Shown in pieces: positions 1-8,842 of a stretch of DNA of 64,000 nt. Numbering within the stretch: position 1 is the first letter of the stretch; every line of letters begins with the position of its first letter. Origin of the DNA: Rufibacter roseolus (GTDB taxonomy: Bacteria; Bacteroidota; Bacteroidia; Cytophagales; Hymenobacteraceae); assembly GCF_017916365.1 (NCBI RefSeq), contig NZ_JAFMSU010000001.1, forward strand, positions 992,001 to 1,056,000, given 5' to 3'. The position numbers and the translations under genes are program-made. The notes under the pieces were generated by a model. That model searched no databases. It was not told where the DNA came from and worked only from the letters and a program-made list of their open reading frames with translations.

Positions 1-32
1 TTTGTAATTTCCATAAACCAATAACCATAAAC

Positions 33-665
33 ATGACAACATACACCAAAGAGCTTCAGCAAAAACTATCACCCGCAGATGCCATTGAAATTCTGAAAGA
101 AGGAAATAACCGCTTTGTAAACAGTAAGCGAGAAGACCGTAATCTTTTGCAGCAGGTAAAGGAAACCGCCGAGGGCCAGAATCCCTTCGCTATCATTCTG
201 AGCTGCATAGATTCGCGCACATCCTCAGAGCTTATTTTTGATCTGGGTATTGGCGATGTTTTCAACGCCAGAATTGCCGGAAACATAGTGAACGATGACA
301 TCTTGGGCAGTATGGAATTTGCCTGCAAAGTGGCCGGTTCAAAACTTATTGTGGTGTTAGGGCACACCAGCTGCGGAGCCATCAAAGGTGCCTGCGACCA
401 CGTAGAATTGGGTAACCTCACCGGTTTGGTGAACAAGATTGCCCCATCTGTAGAGGCTATTGATTACCAGGGTGAGAAAAGCTCTAAAAACAAGGAGTTT
501 GTTGAATTAGTAGCGCAGGAAAATGTGAGACGCGCGGTGCAGCTCATCAAAGAAAAAAGCCCGATTTTGAATGAAATGATTAAAAATGGCGAAATTGGCA
601 TCGTAGGTGGCATGTACGATGTAAAATCTGGCGCGGTAGAGTTCTACAGCGCAGAAGTCGCCTAG
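33..665 (+). CDS. beta-class carbonic anhydrase
   Basis: Interconverts CO2 and bicarbonate using a zinc ion, most likely in the cytoplasm (no signal peptide seen). The 210-residue protein has the beta-class zinc-ligand set: C58 with the D60/R62 dyad in CIDSRTSSE, and H111/C114 in HTSCGA. Length is normal for the family. The start is the ATG at 33, only 32 nt from the window edge, so the promoter is not fully visible. It lies 13 nt upstream of a TetR-type regulator on the same strand, so the two are probably co-transcribed. The family call rests on fully conserved active-site residues. Confidence 0.95.
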   Translation: MTTYTKELQQKLSPADAIEILKEGNNRFVNSKREDRNLLQQVKETAEGQNPFAIILSCIDSRTSSELIFDLGIGDVFNARIAGNIVNDDILGSMEFACKVAGSKLIVVLGHTSCGAIKGACDHVELGNLTGLVNKIAPSVEAIDYQGEKSSKNKEFVELVAQENVRRAVQLIKEKSPILNEMIKNGEIGIVGGMYDVKSGAVEFYSAEVA

Positions 666-678
666 GGAAACTCACACC

Positions 679-1359
679 ATGAAGAATCTGCTGGCTAATA
701 TCAAGATAACAGTAGAGGAGAAAGTATACCTCAAAGACCCGGAAAGCTCTGAAAAAGGCCGGATGATCATTGAACATGGCATCAAGCTGATGGAAGAGCT
801 GGGTCTGGAGGCTTTTACGTTCAAGAAACTGGCCGAGCGGGCAGGTATTACGGAGGCCACCATTTACCGGTACTTTGAAAGCAAGTACAACCTGTTGGTC
901 TACCTGATCTCATGGTACTGGGGCTGGCTGGAGTACCGTCTGGTGTTTGCCACCTCAAATGTAGCCTCTCCGGAAGAAAGACTGCGGATCGCCATCCGGA
1001 TTCTGTCTGGCCGTATTGAGAACGACATGGATTTCGCCCACATTGATGAGGTCACGCTTCAGAAGATTGTGATCGCTGAGTCGGCTAAAGTGTATCTCAC
1101 CAAAGAGGTGGATGAGAACAACCGGGAAGGTTTCTTCCTGAGCTACAAAAGGCTGAACAAGCGTATCTCCAGCATCATTCTGGAAATCAGCCCCGAGTAT
1201 CCATACCCGGCGTCGTTGGTGTCTACGGTCTCGGAGAGCGCCCATCGGCAGGTTTTCTTTGCCAAGCACTTGCCCTCGCTCACCAACCTGGACCCTGGGC
1301 AGCATGACCAGCTGGTAGACTTTCTAACAGAGCTTGTCTTGAAAACCATCCAAAAATAA
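679..1359 (+). CDS. TetR/AcrR-family transcriptional regulator
   Basis: A 226-residue DNA-binding regulator. Residues about 25-75 form the N-terminal TetR helix-turn-helix, with the typical core LAERAGITEATIYRYFESK followed by a membrane-like aromatic helix. The C-terminal ligand-binding region is diverged and its effector cannot be read from the sequence. It begins 13 nt after the carbonic anhydrase stop, suggesting one transcript. The gene ends before a strong hairpin at 1412-1440. Regulation of the carbonic anhydrase is possible but is only inferred from adjacency. Confidence 0.9.
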   Translation: MKNLLANIKITVEEKVYLKDPESSEKGRMIIEHGIKLMEELGLEAFTFKKLAERAGITEATIYRYFESKYNLLVYLISWYWGWLEYRLVFATSNVASPEERLRIAIRILSGRIENDMDFAHIDEVTLQKIVIAESAKVYLTKEVDENNREGFFLSYKRLNKRISSIILEISPEYPYPASLVSTVSESAHRQVFFAKHLPSLTNLDPGQHDQLVDFLTELVLKTIQK

Positions 1360-1411
1360 CCAAAACGGTGACTTCCTGAGGTACCAGATGTTGGTTCTTC
1401 AACTTAAAAAA

Positions 1412-1440
1412 AGCCCCTCTTGCAATCAGCAAGAGGGGCT
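1412..1440. terminator. bidirectional intrinsic terminator
   Basis: Perfect 12-bp stem (AGCCCCTCTTGC / GCAAGAGGGGCT) with a 5-nt loop, preceded by an A-run and followed by TTTG. It sits between convergent genes (TetR regulator and the YhcH-family gene) and can serve both. Confidence 0.85.
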
Positions 1441-1448
1441 TTGTCATT

Positions 1449-1904
1449 CTACTGCTTCTCTACGGCAATCTTCAAAACTACTTTCCTGATCACCTCCTGC
1501 GTAGCCATGGGGGCGTGCACGTCATTGGGGTAGAAGATGGTGAAGAAGCCCTCCGGAACATCGAACCAACTGCTGGGCTTCACCGGGAAGAAGTAAACGT
1601 CGCGCTCCGCGGAATAAGGTTCTATGGAGTCTCCGCAGGCGGAGAGATCCTGCCAGCCCATATGGTCCACGCCCGAGACAATGTATTGGATGTCTATGTA
1701 CTTGCGGTGCGCTTCCATTTTCGCATCCTCAGGGGCTACGCCGGGGCCTTCCGAGATAATGGCAAACAGGTCATCGCCGGCCAGGTCGTGTTTGCCGGTG
1801 GGTAAATTCTGAACATCGGCCTCTTGCAGAAACGCAAAGGCTTGCCTGAAAAGTGGGTGTAAGGCGTAGTAGCGAGAAGCGTGTTGTAGTTGGTCTAAAA
1901 CCAT
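1449..1904 (-). CDS. YhcH/YjgK/YiaL family protein (DUF386)
   Basis: A 151-residue cytoplasmic protein of the YhcH/YjgK/YiaL (DUF386) cupin-like family, which is linked to sugar and sialic-acid metabolism in other bacteria. Family signatures visible are the segment EAHRKYIDIQYIVSG and the C-terminal NDVHAP histidine motif, which contribute metal-binding histidines in this fold. Length matches the family. The gene stands alone between a terminator and an intergenic palindrome. Its substrate here cannot be assigned from context. Confidence 0.88.
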   Translation of the reverse strand: MVLDQLQHASRYYALHPLFRQAFAFLQEADVQNLPTGKHDLAGDDLFAIISEGPGVAPEDAKMEAHRKYIDIQYIVSGVDHMGWQDLSACGDSIEPYSAERDVYFFPVKPSSWFDVPEGFFTIFYPNDVHAPMATQEVIRKVVLKIAVEKQ

Positions 1905-2054
1905 GTTTCTGTTGTATAAGGTAAGCTCCCCGCGACTTATCCAAAACTGAACGAGTTTGTTTTAAAAGCAAATCCGTTCATGGTTCTGGATTGCTCCTGG
2001 GGAGTGCGCTGGTAATTTGCACGAATTTACCTTAAGGGTCAACAAGAGAAACCC

Positions 2055-2090
2055 GGTTTAGGGCTGTTTTCAGGAAAACAGCCCTAAACC
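2055..2090. repeat. dispersed 36-nt palindrome, best copy
   Basis: The cleanest member of the dispersed family: 16-bp perfect arms (GGTTTAGGGCTGTTTT and its complement) around a CAGG loop. It lies between two minus-strand genes. Other copies throughout the window share the length and the GTTT...AAAC ends but have diverged arms. Confidence 0.9.
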
Positions 2091-2109
2091 AGTTGAGCCA
2101 CTCAATACC

Positions 2110-3072
2110 TTAATTCAGCACCGCAAACCTCATCTGTTTCAGGTCCAGCAACAGCGTGTGGCCCAGGAAGAGTTTGTTGCCCGTCATGCCGCCCATGCCG
2201 GAGAAGCGCATGAGCATGGTATTCATAAAGCCCATCCCTGCAAGGTACGTGGCTTTTCTGAGCGGCAGCTGCACCGGCCCAAAGGCCACAGTAGCGTTGG
2301 TAGTAGTGGTGTAGGCAGTGAGCGTCTTCCCCCAGGAATTCACCTGCGCGGTGTCTTGGGTTTGGCCCGGCTGGGCAAAGCTTTCAAAGGTAGCTTTGTC
2401 TGTGAGCAGTTCATAGGTGCTGGAGCCGGAATCAAACAGGAGTTCGGTTTCGTCGCCGTTGATGCGGGAGGGCAACAGAATGCGGCGGCTGTCAAAGGTG
2501 AAGGGCTGGAGAGAGGAGGGGGCAACGTTGTCTGGCAGTTGGTCAGACAAGGTGAGCGTCATGCGCTGGTAATCCAGCTCAACAATGTGGCCTTCCAGGA
2601 AATCGGTGCCCAAGGTGCCAATAACCTCTATGGAACTGGGGTCATTCCAGTGAATAACCGAGTCGCCGTAGGCCAGAACCGTTACCTCCTGCGCCGTGAC
2701 AGGAAGCAACCCTACCGTGAACGCCATCTCTTTTAGCTGTAACCGGTCATCGGCTTGGCCAAACGTAAGCGCATAACCTTTCTTCTGAATGGCCTCCATC
2801 TTGCCTTTGTAAAATAGAGTAGAGGGGGCGCCGGTGTCAAATTGCAGGTAGAACGTCTTGGGGCAACCCGCCAGCGTGACGGGCACCAGCAGGTACGCAT
2901 ACGGGTCTTGGCCGCTGGCCGCCCAGGTAATTGGGATAGAGACAGACTGGGGCACTACCTTAAGTTGGTTGGCCGTCGGTTTAAATTTGGCTTTGAAGTA
3001 GAAGCAGCCGCCCACCGAGCCAAGCACCAAAAGAAACAGAAATGTAAGCCCAATGCGTTTTAGTGATTTCAT
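2110..3072 (-). CDS. retropepsin-like aspartyl protease family protein, membrane-anchored
   Basis: A protein of about 320 residues with an N-terminal hydrophobic segment (MKSLKRIGLTFLFLLVLGS) ending near a cysteine, so probably exported or membrane-anchored, possibly as a lipoprotein. Two aspartyl-protease-like signatures are present, FDTGAPST and FDSGSSTYE, each with the catalytic D-[TS]-G triplet, as expected for a two-lobed pepsin/retropepsin-type fold. The start chosen is the ATG at 3072, because it begins the signal sequence; an in-frame start 13 codons upstream would bury the signal. The substrate is unknown. Activity is inferred from the DTG/DSG pair only. Confidence 0.7.
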   Translation of the reverse strand: MKSLKRIGLTFLFLLVLGSVGGCFYFKAKFKPTANQLKVVPQSVSIPITWAASGQDPYAYLLVPVTLAGCPKTFYLQFDTGAPSTLFYKGKMEAIQKKGYALTFGQADDRLQLKEMAFTVGLLPVTAQEVTVLAYGDSVIHWNDPSSIEVIGTLGTDFLEGHIVELDYQRMTLTLSDQLPDNVAPSSLQPFTFDSRRILLPSRINGDETELLFDSGSSTYELLTDKATFESFAQPGQTQDTAQVNSWGKTLTAYTTTTNATVAFGPVQLPLRKATYLAGMGFMNTMLMRFSGMGGMTGNKLFLGHTLLLDLKQMRFAVLN

Positions 3073-3222
3073 AACAGTGTAAGTGAATTGACACTGCAAG
3101 ACTAGGCACAAAAGGGGCAGGGGCTTACGTCATTATCCCGCCAAAAGGACGCCAATTCATCAAAAAAGGGCTTTTGGCGTAAGAAAGGCGGGTGTAAGAC
3201 CGGGATAAAAGTAAGTTGGAAT

Positions 3223-3864
3223 CTATGACAGAAAGAGATTGCCCCACTTGGCGAAAACCTGCTGGTGCCCCTTGCGCAGTTGAAGAGCCGCCCTCGTAAT
3301 CATGCCAATGTTCAGGAAGTAGAAAAAGAAGAATGTTCCCATGATCAGGAACGAAGGTCTGGCTTGAAAGTAATAGGCACTGATCATCTGTGTCAGAAAA
3401 GCCAGCAGCAGCCCCAGGTGCATGCCAATGCACCACATGATCTGGAAGTTGATGATACGGGCGCCAACCTCCTGCCCAGACCGCCCTTTCTGTTTTTTCC
3501 AGAGCCACAAAGGCACCAAAAATCCAAGGTACGGCAACAGCAGAAACGCAAAAGAGGCCAGATTGATTTGCTGTAGGTTGGCGGCGGGGGCTGCTTCAGA
3601 AGAAGCTGTAGCTGTTGGTGGCTGGGATTGCTCTGCCGCAGGTGTAGAGGCCAGGGCGACAGTGGGAGGGGGCGGGCCAGCCAGTTCTTTCAACGGAATG
3701 TCCAAGGCTTGGGCAAGGGCTTTCAAAGTGTAGCCTCTGGGAATGCTTTCTTCCCGCTCAATGCGCTGGATGGTCCGGAGGCTGATCTGGGAAAGCTCGG
3801 CCAGTTCTTCCTGCGACAAGCCTTTGCGCTTTCGTTCCCCTACAATTTTATGCGCCAGGGTCAT
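3223..3864 (-). CDS. XRE-type HTH protein fused to a DUF4870-like membrane domain
   Basis: The 213-residue protein starts with an XRE/Cro helix-turn-helix (about residues 5-60: KRKGLSQEELAELSQISLRT, then IQRIEREESIPRG). A proline/alanine-rich linker of about 45 residues follows. The C-terminal half has three or four hydrophobic helices resembling DUF4870 membrane proteins (ARIINFQIMWCIGMHLGLLL). Such fusions tether a DNA-binding domain to the inner membrane and are frequent in Bacteroidota. The function is not known. The open frame on the same strand at 3125-3508 is an out-of-frame shadow. Confidence 0.85.
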   Translation of the reverse strand: MTLAHKIVGERKRKGLSQEELAELSQISLRTIQRIEREESIPRGYTLKALAQALDIPLKELAGPPPPTVALASTPAAEQSQPPTATASSEAAPAANLQQINLASFAFLLLPYLGFLVPLWLWKKQKGRSGQEVGARIINFQIMWCIGMHLGLLLAFLTQMISAYYFQARPSFLIMGTFFFFYFLNIGMITRAALQLRKGHQQVFAKWGNLFLS

Positions 3865-4282
3865 AGGTTCGCTGCTGCTTTTTGTCCCGGCATACCCTCG
3901 TCTTCGGCTTATGCCAAAAGAAAGAACCGGTTACACGAAGGTACTTCTTTTACGTGAATGGTTACAGGGCATTGAAGATGCCAAAACCCCAGAAAGCGCA
4001 GGTCCATTTGCCAGGACCTGATCAGCATAGAACCGGGCTCAACCAGAAGAATCTGGCAGCGGCGTTCCAGGGGTGTTTTCCCCAAAACAGGGTTTAAACG
4101 GACTTGGTTTTTTGCCTCTGTAACCTGTTCCTTCAGATCAGGAACATTCAATTTTTGTTACCTGTTTAGCTGATTCACGCCTTGCTATCCGGCAATACCC
4201 TTCTCTTTTAGGCGGAAGTTTTTGAAAAAATCACCATCTTAGGGGTTAATCAACCTTTTCTGGCTTAATTCTCCCTTGTTTC
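3865..4282. other. 418-nt intergenic region before the GH3 gene
   Basis: No credible gene. It separates the divergent HTH-membrane gene and the GH3 gene, so it must hold both promoters. A copy of the dispersed palindrome lies at 4063-4100. No confident Bacteroidota promoter was recognised. Confidence 0.6.
4063..4100. repeat. dispersed palindrome copy
   Basis: About 38 nt with CGTTCC...AAACG ends and a GTGTTTTC-CCC-AAAACAGGG centre. It is a diverged member of the family best seen at 2055-2090. Confidence 0.6.
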
Positions 4283-6916
4283 ATGAAAAAAGCGGTCCTT
4301 TTTGTCTTACTTAGTGCCATCGTTGGCATAATGGCCTTCACCCTGGCGAAAAAAGAAGAAAAATATGCTTATCCGTTCCAGAATCCTTCGCTCACCATTG
4401 AGGCCCGGGTAAATGACCTGGTTTCTCGCCTTACCCTAGAAGAAAAGGTAGCGCAGATGCTGAACGCCGCCCCGGCCATCGACCGCCTGGGGATTCCCTC
4501 TTATGACTGGTGGAACGAGGTGCTGCACGGTGTGGCCCGTACGCCCTACAAAGTGACGGTGTATCCGCAGGCCATCGGGATGGCCGCTACCTTTGACACC
4601 ACTTCCCTGCAGCGCATGGCCGATTTCTCCGCGCTGGAAGGCCGCGCCATCTACAACAAAGCCATCAAAGAAGGCAAAAGCGGGCAGCGCTACGTAGGGT
4701 TGACGTACTGGACGCCCAACATCAACATCTTCCGGGACCCGCGCTGGGGCCGTGGACAGGAAACCTACGGCGAGGACCCGTTCCTGACGGCCATGCTGGG
4801 CCGGGCGTTTGTGCGCGGGCTGCAGGGCGATGACCCTAAATACCTCAAAGCGGCGGCCTGCGCGAAGCACTACGCCGTGCACAGCGGCCCCGAGCCCGAG
4901 CGCCACGTCTTCAACGCCACCGCCACGCCCTATGACCTCTGGGATACCTATCTGCCCGCCTTCCAGGAACTGGTGGTGAACGCCAAGGTGGCTGGTGTCA
5001 TGTGCGCCTACAACGCCTACAAAGGACAGCCCTGCTGTGGCTCAGACGAGCTCATGAACGACATCCTGCGCAACCAGTGGCAGTTCACCGGCTACGTCAC
5101 CTCCGACTGCTGGGCCATCGATGATTTCTTCAAGAACCACAAAACCCACCCGGATGCGGCCTCGGCTAGTGCGGACGCTGTGATGCACGGCACTGACATT
5201 GACTGCGGCACCGATGCCTACAAAGCCCTGGTGCAGGCCGTGAAAGACGGCAAGATCACCGAGCGCATGATTGATGTATCGGTGAAGCGTTTGTTCACCA
5301 TCCGGTTCCGGTTAGGCATGTTTGACCCGGCCGCCATGGTAAAATACGCCCAGACCTCGCCCGATGTCCTGGAAAGCGCTCCGCACAAAGCCCATTCCCT
5401 CAAAATGGCGCAGCAGTCCATGGTGCTCCTGAAAAACGACAAGAACACTTTGCCGCTTAAAAAGAACCTGAAGAAAATTGCCGTGATCGGCCCCAACGCG
5501 GATAATCCGATTGCGGTGCTGGGGAACTACAACGGAATCCCGTCTGAGATTGTGACCGCTCTGCAGGGCATCAAAAACAAGGTAGGCACCGGTACGCAGG
5601 TGGTCTATGAGCGTGCTTCCACCTTCACCAAAGACACGCTGCTGGTGTACACCGAGATCAAATCCCAGTTGAGTTTTGAAGGCAAGCCCGGCGTGAAAGC
5701 CGAGTACTTCAACAACATGGAGCTGAAAGGTCAGCCGGTAGCCACCCGCCAGGAAGCCGAGATCAACAACTTCTGGCAAGAAGGCGAGACCGTGGTGGGC
5801 AACATGAAAGCCTATAACTTCTCGGCCCGCTACACCACAGACTTCACTGCCAAAACCACCGGCTCCATCACCTTTGAGGTAGAGGGCGATGACGGCTATA
5901 GACTGCTGGTTGACGGCAAAGAGCAACTCAACGCCTGGACCCGCAACCGCTGGGGCGCGAAAAGCTACAAACTGGCTACCCAGCAAGGCAAAACTTACCG
6001 CCTGGTGCTGGAATACAACCAGGACGGCGGCAAAGCCTCGGTACAGCTGCGCGCCGGTAACTTCGCCAAGTCAGACTTCAAAGCGCTGGCCAACCGCGTG
6101 AAAGACGCCGATGTCCTCATCTACGTGGGCGGTATCTCGCCGCAACTGGAAGGCGAAGAGATGAAAGTGAACGAGCCCGGCTTCAACGGCGGTGACCGTA
6201 CGTCTATCCTTTTGCCCAAAGTACAGACCGATCTGATGAAAGAACTGAAAGCCACGGGCAAACCAGTAGTGTTCGTGATGATGACTGGTAGCGCCATCGC
6301 TATTCCGTGGGAGGCTCAGAACATCCCGGCCATTGTGAACGCCTGGTACGCCGGGCAGAGTGCAGGTACGGCTATCGCCGATGTGCTGTTCGGGGACTAC
6401 AATCCGGCGGGTCGCTTGCCGGTGACGTTCTACAGAAGCGATGCAGATCTGCCAGGCTTTGGCGACTACTCCATGGAGAACCGCACCTACCGCTACTTCA
6501 AAGGGCAACCGCTGTATGGTTTCGGGCACGGCCTGAGCTACACCACCTTCACCTATGACAAGCTGGACCTGCCCAAAGACAGCAAAGTGAACAGCCCGGT
6601 AAAGGTGAGCGTGCGCGTGACCAACTCCGGCAAGATGGACGGAGATGAAGTGGTGCAGCTTTACCTCACTCGCCAGGAAAACGGCTTCAGAACGCCTCTC
6701 AAAGCCCTGAAAGGTTTCCAGCGGATTTCATTGAAACGTGGCGAAAGCAAGGAGGTCACCTTTGAGCTTCGGCCGCAGGACCTGGCTCTGATTGCCTCAG
6801 ATGGTACTGCCAAACACGTGCCGGGTAATGTGCAGATCAGCGTGGGCGGAGGCCAACCCGATGCAGCTACCAAAAAGAGCAAGAAGACCGTGGAAGGAAC
6901 TCTCGCTTTGAAGTAA
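4283..6916 (+). CDS. glycoside hydrolase family 3 beta-glycosidase with inserted PA14 domain
   Basis: An exported 877-residue GH3 enzyme (beta-glucosidase or beta-xylosidase type) releasing sugars from the non-reducing ends of plant oligosaccharides. An N-terminal signal/anchor covers residues 1-22. The GH3 barrel carries WWNEVLHG, the INIFRDPRWGRGQETYGEDP block and the nucleophile D275 in VTSDCWAI. A PA14 carbohydrate-binding domain (about 463-594, from GVKAEYFNNMEL) is inserted in the C-terminal GH3 sandwich. A fibronectin-III-like domain closes the protein (about 770-850). This architecture is typical of Bacteroidetes GH3 xylosidases and glucosidases. It is monocistronic, followed by a strong terminator; substrate specificity cannot be fixed. 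Confidence 0.93.
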   Translation: MKKAVLFVLLSAIVGIMAFTLAKKEEKYAYPFQNPSLTIEARVNDLVSRLTLEEKVAQMLNAAPAIDRLGIPSYDWWNEVLHGVARTPYKVTVYPQAIGMAATFDTTSLQRMADFSALEGRAIYNKAIKEGKSGQRYVGLTYWTPNINIFRDPRWGRGQETYGEDPFLTAMLGRAFVRGLQGDDPKYLKAAACAKHYAVHSGPEPERHVFNATATPYDLWDTYLPAFQELVVNAKVAGVMCAYNAYKGQPCCGSDELMNDILRNQWQFTGYVTSDCWAIDDFFKNHKTHPDAASASADAVMHGTDIDCGTDAYKALVQAVKDGKITERMIDVSVKRLFTIRFRLGMFDPAAMVKYAQTSPDVLESAPHKAHSLKMAQQSMVLLKNDKNTLPLKKNLKKIAVIGPNADNPIAVLGNYNGIPSEIVTALQGIKNKVGTGTQVVYERASTFTKDTLLVYTEIKSQLSFEGKPGVKAEYFNNMELKGQPVATRQEAEINNFWQEGETVVGNMKAYNFSARYTTDFTAKTTGSITFEVEGDDGYRLLVDGKEQLNAWTRNRWGAKSYKLATQQGKTYRLVLEYNQDGGKASVQLRAGNFAKSDFKALANRVKDADVLIYVGGISPQLEGEEMKVNEPGFNGGDRTSILLPKVQTDLMKELKATGKPVVFVMMTGSAIAIPWEAQNIPAIVNAWYAGQSAGTAIADVLFGDYNPAGRLPVTFYRSDADLPGFGDYSMENRTYRYFKGQPLYGFGHGLSYTTFTYDKLDLPKDSKVNSPVKVSVRVTNSGKMDGDEVVQLYLTRQENGFRTPLKALKGFQRISLKRGESKEVTFELRPQDLALIASDGTAKHVPGNVQISVGGGQPDAATKKSKKTVEGTLALK

Positions 6917-6928
6917 GATATAATACCT

Positions 6929-6977
6929 AAAAAGAAGAGGCCTTCTCCAAACGTGTTGGAGAAGGCCTCTTCTTTTT
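6929..6977. terminator. strong bidirectional terminator
   Basis: Perfect 22-bp stem with a 5-nt loop (ACGTG), A-run on the left arm and T-run on the right. It lies between the convergent GH3 and DJ-1/PfpI genes. Confidence 0.9.
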
Positions 6978-7040
6978 AAACTTCCAAGCTCGGCCGGAAA
7001 CCTGCCTGTAAGGGTTTGCCGGCTTAAAGCCGTTTAGGGG

Positions 7041-7721
7041 CTATTTTCTTAGAAGTTGCAGCAAACGGTGGGCGGCTTCCTCAGACGAGGCCGGGTTCTG
7101 GCCGGTGATCAGTAGGCCATCCTGCACCACGTGTACGCCCCAGTCACTTGTTTTGGAGTAGCGGCCGCCTTTGTTTTTGAGCTCATCTTCCAACAGGTAA
7201 GGCACCACCTGGGTGAGGCCCACGGCTTCTTCCTCGGTGTTGGCGAAACCGGTCACGTCCTTGTCTTTTACCAGCGGCTGGCCGTTCTCGTCTTTCACGT
7301 TGAGCAGCACCGCCGGGGCGTGGCACACGGCGGCTACCGGCTTCTTGCTCTTCCAGAAGTCCTCAATCAACTGCACAGACTCGGGGCTCTCGTACAGGTC
7401 CCACAGCGGACCATGGCCGCCGGGGTAGAACACCGCGTCAAAATCCTGGGCCGATACTTCTGTTACTTTCCTGGTGTTGGCCAGCAGCATTTGCAAAGCT
7501 TCATCTCCTTTGAACCGCTTGGTCGCCTCAGTCTGGTTCTCGGGAGCGTCGCTTTTGGGGTCAATGGGAGGCTGTCCGCCTTTGGGAGAAACCAGGGTGA
7601 TGTCGGCGCCAGCGTCTTTGAATACGTAATACGGAGCGGCAAATTCCTCAATCCAGAAACCGGTTTTCTCTCCGGTGTTGCCCAACTCACTGTGCGAGGT
7701 TAATACAAATAGTACTTTCAT
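7041..7721 (-). CDS. type 1 glutamine amidotransferase-like (DJ-1/PfpI, Hsp31-like) protein
   Basis: A 226-residue cytoplasmic protein of the DJ-1/PfpI superfamily. The nucleophile elbow AAVCHAPAVLL carries C133 followed by H134. An N-terminal acidic region (GFWIEEFAAPYYVF, E25/E26) supplies the partner glutamate. Relatives act as glutathione-independent glyoxalases or stress proteins; which applies here is inference. It starts 27 nt after the DsbA/FrnE-like gene on the same strand, pointing to a two-gene stress or redox operon. The start codon opens directly into the Rossmann-like MKVLFVLTS strand. Confidence 0.88.
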   Translation of the reverse strand: MKVLFVLTSHSELGNTGEKTGFWIEEFAAPYYVFKDAGADITLVSPKGGQPPIDPKSDAPENQTEATKRFKGDEALQMLLANTRKVTEVSAQDFDAVFYPGGHGPLWDLYESPESVQLIEDFWKSKKPVAAVCHAPAVLLNVKDENGQPLVKDKDVTGFANTEEEAVGLTQVVPYLLEDELKNKGGRYSKTSDWGVHVVQDGLLITGQNPASSEEAAHRLLQLLRK

Positions 7722-7748
7722 TTCGTTTTCCTTAAAATGGCTTAAAAA

Positions 7749-8444
7749 CTACTCGCAGATGCCGTCCGGGGTGCAGAAACCCGCACCCTCGCCGGAAATC
7801 ATCTGCGGCTTTTCCTCTTCCCACACCTTGTCCAGGACTTCCCGGAACAGCTCTGAGAGTTGCGCGCCCGAGACGGCGTACTTGTCATTGAAGACGTAGA
7901 AAGGCACGCCTCTTACGCCCACCTGCTGCGCCTCGTACATGTCCTGCTGTACTTCCTGAGCGTAGGTGTCGCTTTGCAGTACTTCCCTGATCTCGTCTCC
8001 GTTCAGGCCCACTTCTTCGCCCAGCTGCACCAAAGTATCCAGATCGCCCACGTTTCTGCCCTGGGTGTAGTAAGCAGCGAACAGCCTTTCTTTCATCTCG
8101 TCCTGCTTGCCGTGCTTTTTGGCCAGGTGCAGGAGGCGGTGCGCATTAAAGGTGTTGTTGATAATGGCCTTGTCGAAGTCATAGTCCAGGCCCACTTCTT
8201 TGGCCATCTGGGCCATGTAGTCGTTCATTTTCTTGCCCTCGGCGGCGTTGGAGCCTTTCCGCTTGCCCAGGTACTCATGCACCGATTGCCCGGGCACAAA
8301 CTTCAGATCGGGGTCCAGTTGGAAACTGCGCCACACCACCTCTACCTTGCCTTTGCCCGGAAAATCTTTCAGCGCCTTTTCAAACCTGCGTTTGCCTATG
8401 TAACAGAAAGGGCAAACCACATCTGACCATATCTCTACTTTCAT
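7749..8444 (-). CDS. DsbA-family (FrnE-like) thiol oxidoreductase
   Basis: A protein of about 231 residues of the FrnE branch of the DsbA thioredoxin fold. The redox motif CPFC (C11/C14) follows the first strand KVEIWSDVV, and the helical insertion typical of FrnE (NNTFNAHRLLHLAKKHGKQ) is present. The cis-proline region is GVRGVPFYVFNDKYAVSGAQ. There is no signal peptide, so it is probably cytosolic. The start at 8444 is preferred because it opens the thioredoxin fold; an upstream in-frame start adds 29 unrelated residues. It is first in a likely operon with the DJ-1/PfpI gene. Confidence 0.9.
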   Translation of the reverse strand: MKVEIWSDVVCPFCYIGKRRFEKALKDFPGKGKVEVVWRSFQLDPDLKFVPGQSVHEYLGKRKGSNAAEGKKMNDYMAQMAKEVGLDYDFDKAIINNTFNAHRLLHLAKKHGKQDEMKERLFAAYYTQGRNVGDLDTLVQLGEEVGLNGDEIREVLQSDTYAQEVQQDMYEAQQVGVRGVPFYVFNDKYAVSGAQLSELFREVLDKVWEEEKPQMISGEGAGFCTPDGICE

Positions 8445-8842
8445 CTTTCTCTTCTTTTCTGGTGAAAACACTGGTCCCGGCTTAGGAAACACAATTCGTT
8501 GTCCGCGCCGAGGCCCAGGCTGTTGCATCAAATTTTATACTAAGAACCTGCCCAAATGTTCCTAAAGCCTTATGACGGAGTCCACGACCGCTATAGGGAC
8601 CAGTTGGTTCTGCGCAGAGAAAGGCCTTAAAAGCAGCTAATGGCGCTTTTTAGGTGAGAAAGGGCAGGAGAAAGCTCAGGTATCTTTCAGGAAACCAGAG
8701 GACTGCCAAAAGGGCACATGGCTGTGAACCGCGCAGAAGATGGTCGGTTTTGTCAGGCGAAAAAGCCGGGAATCAGCAGCAGAGCGCTGTCTAGGAAACG
8801 GTCCAGGGGAGTTTGCCTGCGGAGCAGGGCTACGGGATCTGC
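8445..8842. other. 398-nt intergenic region
   Basis: No credible gene. It holds one short imperfect palindrome (8625-8654) and presumably the promoter of the DsbA-like gene. Nothing else recognised. Confidence 0.5.
8625..8654. repeat. short intergenic palindrome
   Basis: CCTTAAAAGC pairs with GCTTTTTAGG (one mismatch) around a 10-nt loop. It may be a rearranged copy of the dispersed palindrome or a terminator-like hairpin. Confidence 0.4.

Noticed and set aside
3125-3508. 127-codon minus-strand frame
   Set aside because: Out-of-frame shadow of the HTH-membrane gene.
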